A DNA stretch of 64,000 nucleotides from Pleomorphomonas sp. NRK KF1. Lineage in GTDB: Bacteria; Pseudomonadota; Alphaproteobacteria; Rhizobiales; Pleomorphomonadaceae. The notes below the pieces were generated by a model. It was not told the origin of the DNA. It did no database searches and saw only the letters and a list, made by a program, of their open reading frames with translations. Both the position numbers and the translations under genes were made by a program. Shown piece by piece: positions 1 through 9,687 of this stretch (position 1 is the stretch's first letter; every line of letters begins with the position of its first letter). The stretch spans positions 124,001-188,000 of the forward strand of contig NZ_JAMDLH010000006.1 in NCBI RefSeq assembly GCF_023721755.1, written 5' to 3'.

Positions 1-1843
<1,843 letters not shown>

Positions 1844-1991
1844 TTAAAGGCTGGCGGGAGCGGCTTCAACCACCCTCGGCGGAGGGCTGAAACCCTTTAT
1901 TTTTCAACAACCTCGCGGAGCAAGTCTTCCACAGGGGCGATAGCGGCCGCACCATGGTCCGCCAATCGGGTGGAAATGCGGCGAATCAGGC

Positions 1992-3143
1992 TCAAAATTC
2001 CCGGAATTCCGGCTCGCCAGGGTCTGGAATCGCTATGATTTCGGTTTCGCCGGCAAAGACCTCGAACGGGGCGGAATCGGTCCCCGTCATGAACGCCTGA
2101 ACGCCGAGCGCGGCCACAAGATCGATCAGCGCCCGCCGCCGCCGGGCATCGAGATGGGCGGCCACTTCATCGAGCAACAACACCGGCGGGCTGCCGGTTA
2201 GCTCGGTGACCAGCGCCGCCTGCGCCAGCACGAGACCGGTGAGCAACGCCTTCTGTTCGCCCGTGGAGGAAGCCGAGGCCGGCATGTCCTTTTCGGCGTG
2301 GCGAACGGAAAGGTCGGAGCGATGCGGGCCGACCAATGTCCGGCCCGCTGCGCGATCACGGGACCGCCCCGCCCGGAGGTCGGCTCTCAGCCAGTCCTCG
2401 ACATCGGCGGCGGCAGCGCCATCGAGCGCCGTGTCGACGTCGCCGGTCAGCTGGACAACCGCACGCGGGAAAGCATCGTCGCCGTCCGGACGCGTCGCGA
2501 TGAGCCGCGCAAGGCAATGGACCGTTTCGCGGCGAGCCGCCGCAACGGCAACTCCGGTCGCGGCGATCTCGGTTTCAACCGCGTCGAGCCAGGCGGGATC
2601 CGTGTCGCGCGCCTCAAGCAGACGATTGCGGGAGGCCACTGCCTGCTCGTAGGCTGACACGCGCCGACCATGCGCCGGATCGACCGCCAGCACCAAACGA
2701 TCGAGAAAGCGACGACGATCACCGGCCGGGCCGGTAAAAAGCCCATCCATGGCCGGAATGAGCCAGATGAGGCGCAGATGATCGGACAGCCGCTCGCTGC
2801 CCTTCTGCGGCTCGCCATCGACAAGAAGCCGCCTCCCCGCTTCGTCGGGAACCGAACCGGTGCCAATCCGCACCGCTCCGTAAGCCCCCTCCACCTCGGC
2901 CAGCACGGAAAAGCCACCGGAGCCGCCGAGTCGCGCCATTTCGGCCAGCGTCGCCCGCCGAAAGCCACGACCGGGGGAAAGCAGCGAAAGGGCTTCCAGG
3001 ACATTTGTCTTGCCGACACCGTTCTGGCCGACGAGCACCACCGACCGGCCCGTGAAGTCGAGCGAAAGGTCGGCATGGTTGCGGAAATCGTTGAGGCGAA
3101 GGCGGCTCACGCGCACCTTCGCCTCCGGACGGGGTTCTGTCAT
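1992..3143 (-). CDS. recF: DNA replication and repair protein RecF
   Basis: SMC-like ATPase that helps load RecA at gapped DNA with RecO and RecR. The 383-residue protein has Walker A GQNGVGKT at residues 39-46, an ABC-type signature (STGEQKALL) near residue 290, and Walker B LLLDEVAAHLD near residue 322. These and the length fit RecF. It lies 19 bp downstream of dnaN on the same strand and is probably co-transcribed with it. The ATG at 3143 gives the expected N-terminus, where the first beta-strand VSRLRLNDFRNH starts about ten residues in. Confidence 0.96.
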   Translation of the reverse strand: MTEPRPEAKVRVSRLRLNDFRNHADLSLDFTGRSVVLVGQNGVGKTNVLEALSLLSPGRGFRRATLAEMARLGGSGGFSVLAEVEGAYGAVRIGTGSVPDEAGRRLLVDGEPQKGSERLSDHLRLIWLIPAMDGLFTGPAGDRRRFLDRLVLAVDPAHGRRVSAYEQAVASRNRLLEARDTDPAWLDAVETEIAATGVAVAAARRETVHCLARLIATRPDGDDAFPRAVVQLTGDVDTALDGAAAADVEDWLRADLRAGRSRDRAAGRTLVGPHRSDLSVRHAEKDMPASASSTGEQKALLTGLVLAQAALVTELTGSPPVLLLDEVAAHLDARRRRALIDLVAALGVQAFMTGTDSAPFEVFAGETEIIAIPDPGEPEFREF

Positions 3144-3162
3144 GGCGTTCCAGCGGCGGCGG

Positions 3163-4281
3163 CTACACCCGCATCGGCATCAGCACGTAGAGCGTGGCGC
3201 CGTCCCCGGCATCCTGGATCAGCGTCGGAGAGCCGGCGTCGGCAAGGTGGAACACGGCCGTTTCCGACGTCAGCTGCCCGGCAATGTCCAGGAGATAGCG
3301 GGCATTGAAGCCGATCTCGAGCGGCGTGTCGGCATAGTCGACCATCACCTCTTCGGTCGCGGTGCCCGAGTCCGGGTTGACGACGGTGAGGACCAGACGC
3401 CCTTCGGCAAGCGCCAGCTTCACGGCGCGACCGCGCTCGGAAGAGATGGTGGAAACGCGATCGACGGCCTCGGCGAACTCGGCCTTGTCGACGCGAAGCT
3501 CCTTGTCGTTCCCCTGGGGGATCACCCGGCCATAGTCGGGGAAGGTGCCGTCGATCAGCTTGGAGGTCAGCACCACGTTGCCGACCGTCAGGCGAATCTT
3601 GGCATCCGACAGCTCGACCTTGAGTTCGGCCTTGGGATCTTCGATGAGACGCTGAATCTCGCCCACCGTCTTGCGCGGCACGATGACCCCCGGCATGCCC
3701 TCGGCGCCCTTCGGCGCGGCGATGTCGGCGCGGGCGAGGCGATGACCGTCGGTGGCGACGGCCCGGAACAGCGGACCCTCGGGTCCATCGACGGTGTGCA
3801 GGAAAATGCCGTTCAGATAGTAACGGATTTCCTCGTTGGAGATGGCGAACTGTGTCCGATCGATCAGTCGCTTGAGATCGCCGGCTTCGAGCGTGAAGGC
3901 GTGGCTGAGCTCGCCGACGGTAATGTCGGGGAAGTCGCTTTCCGGCAGCATCTGCAACGAGAAGCGCGAGCGACCGGACGAGATGGAAAGCGTGGCCCCA
4001 TCGGCCGACCCTTCCAGCGAAACCTGCGAGCCTTCGGGCAGCTTGCGCACGATGTCGTAGAACATGTGCGCCGGCACCGTGGTGGCGCCCGGACGCTCGA
4101 CGATAGCCGGCACCGATTCCTGCGCCTCAAGGTCGAGGTCGGTAGCCTTCAGCTTGAGCTGGCCTTCGTCGGTCCGGATCAACACGTTCGAGAGAATCGG
4201 AATCGTGTTCCGACGCTCGACGACACGGTGGACGTGGGTAAGGGAAGCGAGGAGGTGCGACCGCTCCAGCGTAACGCGCAT
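3163..4281 (-). CDS. dnaN: DNA polymerase III beta sliding clamp
   Basis: Ring-shaped processivity clamp that tethers DNA polymerases to DNA. The 372-residue length matches the three-domain bacterial clamp. The protein begins MRVTLERSHLLASLTHV and ends in the family's usual YVLMPMRV tail. The frame extends upstream to 4371, but those 30 extra residues are unlike any clamp, so the ATG at 4281 is chosen. It is followed closely by recF. Its own promoter probably lies in the 339-bp gap towards dnaA. Confidence 0.97.
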   Translation of the reverse strand: MRVTLERSHLLASLTHVHRVVERRNTIPILSNVLIRTDEGQLKLKATDLDLEAQESVPAIVERPGATTVPAHMFYDIVRKLPEGSQVSLEGSADGATLSISSGRSRFSLQMLPESDFPDITVGELSHAFTLEAGDLKRLIDRTQFAISNEEIRYYLNGIFLHTVDGPEGPLFRAVATDGHRLARADIAAPKGAEGMPGVIVPRKTVGEIQRLIEDPKAELKVELSDAKIRLTVGNVVLTSKLIDGTFPDYGRVIPQGNDKELRVDKAEFAEAVDRVSTISSERGRAVKLALAEGRLVLTVVNPDSGTATEEVMVDYADTPLEIGFNARYLLDIAGQLTSETAVFHLADAGSPTLIQDAGDGATLYVLMPMRV

Positions 4282-4620
4282 GGATAAACCCGTCTTGTCG
4301 TGGCTGCCGCGCACAGGTCGGTCGCGCTGGGCACGACCGGCGCGGCCTCCGGAAAATCTGGCGATGAGCACCCGTCGATCAGGCAGACCCTGCCTTCCCG
4401 AGATGCGGCTGCTCCCGTAAGCAATCCGAAGCGTCCGCCTCTCCGCCCGCTGTTGCAGTCAGGCCGGCGAACGCTAGTGGCCGTTCTCCCCGTCGCCGCC
4501 GGGGCGGCTGCGGGGAAGAGCACATTACGGCAACTGCCGATTTCCGCAAGCCAGCATGCCGTCAACGGCGCGGGTTTTCGCAGGCGTTTTTCGCTCCCGG
4601 CCGTTTTGGGCGTCAGAGCG
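4282..4620. other. dnaA-dnaN intergenic region
   Basis: This 339-bp gap separates dnaA from dnaN and must hold the dnaN leader and possibly its promoter. No plausible gene was found. A 6-bp perfect hairpin (AGGCAG/CTGCCT) lies at 4381-4395, and a GC-rich hairpin around 4487-4515 lacks a T-tract in either useful direction. No consensus DnaA box (TTATCCACA) was seen. Confidence 0.5.
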
Positions 4621-6084
4621 TCACGCCTCGAGCATGCGCTTGAGGACCTCGATCTCCTGCGTGAGCGCCTCGTCGGAACCGAGCAGTTCCTCGACCTTGC
4701 GCACCGCATGCAGAACGGTGGTGTGATCGCGACCACCGAAGCGCCGACCGATTTCAGGCAGCGAGCGCAGCGTCAGCGATTTTGCCAGGTACATGGCGAT
4801 CTGACGCGGCCAGACGATGGAGCGGGTGCGACGCGACGACAGGAGATCCTGCTTGGACACATTATAGTGCTTGGAGACGACGCGCTGGATGTCCTCGATC
4901 TTGACGCGCCGGGTATCGGTCACGCGAATGAGGTCCTTCAGCGTGGTCTCGGCCATGGCAAGCGACAGCGTCAACCCGGTGAGCTGATTGTGGCCGGCAA
5001 GGCGCGTCACCGCCCCCTCAAGGTCGCGACCCGACGTGGTGACGTTGCGAACGATGAAGTCGATGACGTCGTCGGGGACTGAGAAACCGGGCATATGCTG
5101 GGCGGTGAGCGCGATGCGACGCTCGACGATGGACCGGCGGAGCGCCGCGTCTGGCGCACCGATCTCGATCAGAAGACCGCCGGAGAGACGCGAGCGAACG
5201 CGCTCATCCATGGTCTCCAACTCGACCGGCGGCCGGTCGGCGGCCACGATCACCTGCCGGGCGCCGTCGATCAGCGTGTTCACGGTGTGGCAGAACTCCT
5301 GCTGGATCTGCTTGCCGTGAAGGAACTGCATGTCGTCGATGACCAGCAGGTCGATGGTGCGGAGCGCCTCCTTGAAGGCGAGCGCCGACTGGGTCTGCAG
5401 CGACTGCACGAAGCGGTACATGAAATGCTCGGCCGTGAGATACAGCACGCGCATTTCCGGGTGCTCAGCCTTGAGGCGGTGAGTGAGCGCCTGAAGAAGG
5501 TGCGTCTTGCCCTGACCGACCGAGGAATGGATGTAGAGCGGATTGAACTTGACGCTGGAGGCAGAACCGTCGGCAACCTGGCGGGCGGCGGCCAGCGCCA
5601 GTCGGTTGGAGGCGCCTTCGACAAAGTTCTCGAACGTGTAGCGCGGATCGAGCGGGGAGGAGATGTCATCAAACAGACGACTGGAGGCGGCATCGGCGGC
5701 TTGTCGCACTGGAGCGGTAACACGCGGCGACTGCGCTCCGGTGGGACGAGCCGCTTCAGGCGCCGAGAAGCGGGCCGGCGTCTCGATCTTGGCCCGCATG
5801 GCGGAACGCACCGACACTTCGACCTTCCGATAGGCCGGCCCTTCGGCCTGCCAGAGAGCGGCCAGCTTGTCGCGATAATGAGTGGAGATCCAGGTCTTGA
5901 GGAAACGGCTCGGCACGGAAAGCCAGACGGTGCCACCGTCGATCTGCTCGACATTCATGCCGGCAAACCAGCAGGAAAACACCTCGTCGCCGAGATCGGC
6001 CTTGAGGCGGCCACGTACGCGCGCCCACGCATCGGCATGACCAACTGCCGCTCCAGCGACGCCGCAGGCTTCCGCTTCCAACAT
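4621..6084 (-). CDS. dnaA: Chromosomal replication initiator DnaA
   Basis: AAA+ ATPase that binds DnaA boxes and melts the origin. The 487-residue protein has domain I at residues 15-90 and a variable linker at about 100-145. The AAA+ domain has a Walker A variant SSVGQGKT near residues 187-194 and Walker B LLVIDDMQFL. C-terminal domain IV carries the DnaA signature GGRDHTTVLHAVRKVEEL. The ATG at 6084 gives a normal alphaproteobacterial N-terminus. It is the first gene of the co-oriented dnaA-dnaN-recF-gyrB array. Hairpins in the upstream 330 bp may affect its expression. Confidence 0.98.
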   Translation of the reverse strand: MLEAEACGVAGAAVGHADAWARVRGRLKADLGDEVFSCWFAGMNVEQIDGGTVWLSVPSRFLKTWISTHYRDKLAALWQAEGPAYRKVEVSVRSAMRAKIETPARFSAPEAARPTGAQSPRVTAPVRQAADAASSRLFDDISSPLDPRYTFENFVEGASNRLALAAARQVADGSASSVKFNPLYIHSSVGQGKTHLLQALTHRLKAEHPEMRVLYLTAEHFMYRFVQSLQTQSALAFKEALRTIDLLVIDDMQFLHGKQIQQEFCHTVNTLIDGARQVIVAADRPPVELETMDERVRSRLSGGLLIEIGAPDAALRRSIVERRIALTAQHMPGFSVPDDVIDFIVRNVTTSGRDLEGAVTRLAGHNQLTGLTLSLAMAETTLKDLIRVTDTRRVKIEDIQRVVSKHYNVSKQDLLSSRRTRSIVWPRQIAMYLAKSLTLRSLPEIGRRFGGRDHTTVLHAVRKVEELLGSDEALTQEIEVLKRMLEA

Positions 6085-6414
6085 TCTCGGCCTCCATCCT
6101 AAACTCTATACCAGTCTTTCGTTCGAAAGGCGCCTCCGCCAGGGACGCTCTTCGTCGGTCTTCCGAACAAAGCTCCGGAAGACCTTTTGCTTCCGCCGCT
6201 GAATGAGCGGCGGGCGAGAGAGCGCCTCCTGTTCAGAAGGCGCCCTTTCATCGTTCTTCGGCCGCAAGAGCCGACGGCAACACGCATGGCGGGCAGAAAC
6301 CCGCCATCCACCGGAACCTCAGGCTCCGGAATTCAGCATGTGATCAGTGTGACAGCTCTCCCGATCTGCGCGCACCACGCCGGCCGTATGGCCACCCCTG
6401 TCCAGCGCATCGGT
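6085..6414. other. dnaA upstream region with inverted repeats
   Basis: This 330-bp non-coding stretch lies between dnaA and the rhodanese gene. It contains two notable perfect inverted repeats: CTTTCG-TT-CGAAAG at about 6115-6128, and GGTCTTCCG/CGGAAGACC at 6157-6165 and 6176-6184 with a 10-nt loop. GCGCC-containing segments recur around 6130, 6225 and 6240. The region should hold the dnaA promoter, but no confident -35/-10 pair or DnaA box was seen. Confidence 0.5.
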
Positions 6415-6870
6415 TCAACTCTGGATCCAGGGCAAACCGCTCGCTTTCCAGCCATCGACACAGCCCCTGTGTCGATCCGGACCGAGCGCGCCCTCGAAAC
6501 CACCTGCCACGTTAAAGGCCCGCGTGAAACCGCCGGCCGTTGCCGCGGTTGCCGCAGATCGACTGCGCGCTCCCGACCGGCAAATGAAATAGAGCGGCGC
6601 GTCGGCACCAGCGCCGAGATCGGCGAGCGCCTCCCTCAGCTCGTCGGCAAAGGCCGAGTTGACGGCCATATCCGGAAAGCGCTGCCACTCGATGAGAAGC
6701 ACGCGCTTGCCGATGCCTTCAAGGTTCGGAAGCCCGACGAAGTTCCATTCCGCCACCGTCCGAACATCGACCAGCACCGCCGAGGGATCGGCGGCAAGCG
6801 CCTCCCAAGTTTCGCGCGCGCCGACGTCCCCCGCATAGCCCGGATCTTCGTTGAATGATCCCGCACCCAA
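6415..6870 (-). CDS. Rhodanese-like sulfurtransferase domain protein
   Basis: A single rhodanese domain of 151 residues. The opening WEALAADPSAVLVDVRT and the active-site loop CRSGARS, with the presumed persulfide-carrying Cys97, are typical. The central W-NFVGLPNLEG segment replaces the usual E-FxxGHIPGA. The protein could move sulfane sulfur, but the substrate is unknown. It lies alone between dnaA and the large intergenic region before rpsT. The ATG at 6870 is used; no strong ribosome binding site is visible, so the start is only moderately sure. Confidence 0.8.
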   Translation of the reverse strand: MGAGSFNEDPGYAGDVGARETWEALAADPSAVLVDVRTVAEWNFVGLPNLEGIGKRVLLIEWQRFPDMAVNSAFADELREALADLGAGADAPLYFICRSGARSRSAATAATAGGFTRAFNVAGGFEGALGPDRHRGCVDGWKASGLPWIQS

Positions 6871-7124
6871 GATTGCCCCACCACCCCAAAATGATCAAAC
6901 AGAAAAGACAAAACAAATCCATGCGCAAAATGCGCATATATCTTGAATTACCTTTCCTGGATTAGGCTGGCTACTTGCCTCGGTTATCGCACTTTATGAA
7001 TTACCGACGGCTAGCCCCCTGCTTTAGTTTGTTTTGACAAGCGAGTTATTGGCTCGCCCGCTTCAACTGGGCTGACCATACACAGGCCCCATGGGGGGAG
7101 CAAGAGCCGAATCTCCCTATGTCG

Positions 7125-7139
7125 TTAACCCGCTTTTTA
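7125..7139. promoter_or_regulatory. CtrA-like binding site (one mismatch)
   Basis: TTAA-N7-TTTA matches the CtrA consensus TTAA-N7-TTAA at seven of eight positions with the correct spacing. CtrA is the alphaproteobacterial cell-cycle regulator that also binds the Caulobacter origin. A single site with one mismatch can occur by chance, so this is suggestive only. Confidence 0.35.
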
Positions 7140-7393
7140 CCGGGGAGGATGGCCCCGAAAGAGTCGACGGCGAACGCTAGGGGATTCAAAGATTTGCGGG
7201 CACCCTTCCCGCCAAACCCTCTTTGGTCGTACGCCGGCTGCCTCGCCATTCATTAGCCGCGTTTTCGTTTCCGTGGCCCCGGATTCTTCCTTGCGTGAAT
7301 CTGACGTATTTCTAAGTGATTGTTTTAAAACAGAAAAATTTGTCATCCGACTCCCAGGGCGAAGAGGCCACTCGCACCGGCTGTACGAGCCGG

Positions 7394-7426
7394 AAAAGCA
7401 AAAGGGCCCAGCTCAGAGCCGGGCCC
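7394..7426 (-). terminator. Intrinsic terminator of rpsT
   Basis: On the minus strand, stem GGGCCCGGCT / AGCTGGGCCC with a 3-nt loop (7404-7426, one mismatch) is followed by TTTTGCTTTT. It lies about 60 nt past the rpsT stop and has the right orientation to terminate that gene. Confidence 0.8.
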
Positions 7427-7483
7427 AAATAGGCTTGTCACTCGGTACAAAGGAGTCGCAAAGATGCCGTTAGACGCCTTGTA

Positions 7484-7750
7484 TCAGGCGCCGACCGACT
7501 TCAGGCGGGCCGCGAGACGCGACACCTTGCGCGAGGCGGTGTTCTTGTGAACGATGCCCTTGGTGGCCGCCCTCATGATCTCCGGCTCGACGGCCTTGAA
7601 GGCCTCGGTGGCGGCGGCCTTGTCTCCGGAAGCGACGGCTTCCTCGAACTTGCGAACGAAGGACCGCATGCGGCTGCGACGGGCCTTGTTGACTTCGGTA
7701 CGAGCCGCGATCTTGCGGGTCGCCTTCTTGGCCGACGACGTATTGGCCAT
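7484..7750 (-). CDS. rpsT: 30S ribosomal protein S20
   Basis: Small basic protein that binds 16S rRNA in the 30S subunit. The 88-residue protein starts [18 protein letters not shown] and ends [17 protein letters not shown], both diagnostic of S20. The frame continues upstream to 7822, but family length and N-terminus fix the ATG at 7750. It is followed by a good intrinsic terminator. Proximity to dnaA is a common alphaproteobacterial arrangement. Confidence 0.97.
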   Translation of the reverse strand: MANTSSAKKATRKIAARTEVNKARRSRMRSFVRKFEEAVASGDKAAATEAFKAVEPEIMRAATKGIVHKNTASRKVSRLAARLKSVGA

Positions 7751-7915
7751 TCTCAAGCCTTTCTCTCTCCCGGCCGCGCCGGGACTTGTTGTTGAGCCGC
7801 CGCGGCTGCCGGGACCGGCCACACGGACGACATAAAACTATCAGGCGGCCGACGACCGCCGGCCACCGTCCTTGGGGCGGGCTTATAGACGTTGGAGCGC
7901 CCGGCGTCAACGCCG

Positions 7916-8788
7916 TCAGCGCTGGCAGGACGGACAAAAGAAGGTGGATCGCCCCGACTGGCGAATCCGCAAGACCGTTCCATCGCAGCCCGGCCGTTGG
8001 CAGGGCTCGCCCTCACGATTGTAGACGGCGAAGCGGTGCTGAAAATAGCCCAGAGTACCATCGGTCCGCATGTGATCGCGCAGGGTCGAACCACCGGCTT
8101 CGATCGCCTCAGCGATGACGGCGCGGATCGCGGACGCCAGTTTCTCCGCCTCGTTCTGGTCGGCAAGCACCGAGGCTGGCCGGCGCGGATCAAGCCCGGC
8201 ACGCCACAATGCCTCGCAGACATAGATGTTGCCGAGGCCGGTAACGACGGCCTGATCCAGGAGGGCCGCCTTCAGGGGCGTCCGTCTGTCGGCGAAGGCA
8301 GCCAGCGTTGCGGCCGCGAAAGCATTGGACGTCGGCTCGATGCCCAGCCCCGCGAGACGGGGATGCCGCTCCAGGTCGGTGGTTGGCAGAAGATCCATGA
8401 AGCCGAAGCGCCGGGGATCGTTGTAGACGACCGTCGCGCCGCCCTTCAGCTCGAAACGAACGTGGTCGTGGCGCACATCCCTCGATCTGGCAAGAGCGAA
8501 AGCGCCAGGCGAGGTTTGCGAACCCGGCGCACCAAGACCCTCTATCCTGAATGAGCCGGACATGCCGAGATGGGCGAGCAGCGTCTCGCCTCCCTCGATC
8601 TCCCAGAGAAGATATTTCGAGCGGCGACCGAGGCCGAGTATCCGCCGACCGGCGAGCCGTTCGACAAATCGCTCCGGAAAGGGATAGCGGAGCGCCGGCC
8701 GTGCCAACGTCACTGCCAAGACAACCGCCCCTTCGAGCACGGGCTGAAGGCCGCGCCGCACCGTCTCCACTTCCGGCAGTTCAGGCAT
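7916..8788 (-). CDS. mutM: Formamidopyrimidine-DNA glycosylase (Fpg/MutM)
   Basis: Bifunctional DNA glycosylase/AP lyase that removes 8-oxoguanine and formamidopyrimidines. After the start Met comes [13 protein letters not shown], so the catalytic Pro and Glu are present when the ATG at 8788 is used. The 290-residue protein ends in the zinc finger (C-x4-C, then C-x2-C within the last 35 residues: PCQRPGC and FFCPSCQR). It is divergent from ubiE across about 120 bp, a pairing often seen in alphaproteobacteria. Confidence 0.96.
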   Translation of the reverse strand: MPELPEVETVRRGLQPVLEGAVVLAVTLARPALRYPFPERFVERLAGRRILGLGRRSKYLLWEIEGGETLLAHLGMSGSFRIEGLGAPGSQTSPGAFALARSRDVRHDHVRFELKGGATVVYNDPRRFGFMDLLPTTDLERHPRLAGLGIEPTSNAFAAATLAAFADRRTPLKAALLDQAVVTGLGNIYVCEALWRAGLDPRRPASVLADQNEAEKLASAIRAVIAEAIEAGGSTLRDHMRTDGTLGYFQHRFAVYNREGEPCQRPGCDGTVLRIRQSGRSTFFCPSCQR

Positions 8789-8909
8789 TCCCAGACCTTC
8801 TCCTTTACGCATCGCCCCACCGCGCCGCCAACATAGCGCCCGCCGTTCTCTTCGGCTATGGTCGCGGGCGCGCCGCTGGCGCGAGACTTATGGCAGGACG
8901 GGACGGACG

Positions 8910-9665
8910 ATGACGGACAACAGCACTTCCTTTGGTTTTCGCGAGGTCAACCCAGGCGAAAAGCAGGGCCTCGTCGACAGCGTCTTCCATTCGGTGGCCG
9001 GTCGCTACGACCTGATGAACGACCTGATGTCGGGCGGTCTGCATCGGTTATGGAAGGACGCCATGGTGTCCCGCCTCGCCCCGCCTCGTTCAGGGCGGCG
9101 ACCGTTCAAGGTGCTCGACATGGCCGGCGGCACCGGAGACATCGCCTTCCGCATCGCCGAGCGGTCGAACCGCACCGCCGACATCACCGTCGCCGACATC
9201 AACTCCTCGATGCTGGAGGTCGGCCGCGATCGCGCGCGGGCGCGCGGGCTCGACAGAATCGAGTTCGTCGAGGCCAATGCCGAGGACCTGCCCTGGGCGG
9301 ACGCCAGCTTCGATGCCTATACGATCGCCTTCGGCATCCGCAACGTACCCAAGATCGACAAGGCGCTCTCCGAAGCCTTTCGCGTGCTGAAGCCGGGCGG
9401 CCGCTTCCTCTGCCTCGAATTCTCGCATGTCGACGCACCGCTCGCCGACAAGGTCTACGACCTCTATTCCTTCCATCTGGTGCCGAAGATCGGCCGCGTC
9501 GTCGCCAAGGACGAGGAGAGCTACCGTTATCTCGTCGAATCGATCCGCCGCTTCCCGGACCAGGAACGCTTCAAGGCGATGATCGAGACGGCCGGCTTTT
9601 CCCGAGTCGGCTATACCAACATGACGCTCGGCGTCGTGGCGCTCCACGTCGGCGTCAAGATCTGA
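8910..9665 (+). CDS. ubiE: Ubiquinone biosynthesis C-methyltransferase UbiE
   Basis: SAM-dependent C-methyltransferase acting on 2-polyprenyl-6-methoxy-benzoquinol in ubiquinone synthesis (and on demethylmenaquinone where that is made). The 251-residue protein has the family block [19 protein letters not shown] at residues 25-43, the SAM motif [15 protein letters not shown] at 68-82, and [12 protein letters not shown]. ubiB starts 22 bp downstream on the same strand, so the two form an operon for the same pathway. Confidence 0.96.
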   Translation: MTDNSTSFGFREVNPGEKQGLVDSVFHSVAGRYDLMNDLMSGGLHRLWKDAMVSRLAPPRSGRRPFKVLDMAGGTGDIAFRIAERSNRTADITVADINSSMLEVGRDRARARGLDRIEFVEANAEDLPWADASFDAYTIAFGIRNVPKIDKALSEAFRVLKPGGRFLCLEFSHVDAPLADKVYDLYSFHLVPKIGRVVAKDEESYRYLVESIRRFPDQERFKAMIETAGFSRVGYTNMTLGVVALHVGVKI

Positions 9666-9687
9666 CGCTCCTCAAGGAACCGCCCGT

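Larger units (their letters stand above)
6871..7483. other. Large rpsT-dnaA-side intergenic region, possible origin area
   Basis: This 613-bp region has no convincing gene and is more AT-rich than its surroundings. It contains seven GANTC (CcrM-type methylation) sites at 7109, 7161, 7183, 7282, 7297, 7349 and 7453. It also holds a CtrA-like TTAA-N7-TTTA at 7125-7139 and a perfect palindrome TGTTTTAAAACA at 7321-7332. The rpsT terminator is at its right end. Only a weak DnaA-box match (CCATACACA, 7075-7083) was seen. It may be an origin or simply a rich promoter region. Confidence 0.4.

Noticed and set aside
4282-4371. A longer dnaN start 30 codons upstream
   Set aside because: The extra residues do not resemble any sliding clamp, and the MRVTLERSHL start fits the family.
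6157-6184. A terminator between the rhodanese gene and dnaA
   Set aside because: The T-tract follows the stem on the plus strand only, while both neighbouring genes are on the minus strand.
7075-7083. A DnaA box (CCATACACA)
   Set aside because: Two of nine positions differ from TTATACACA and no second box is nearby, so it does not support an origin by itself.
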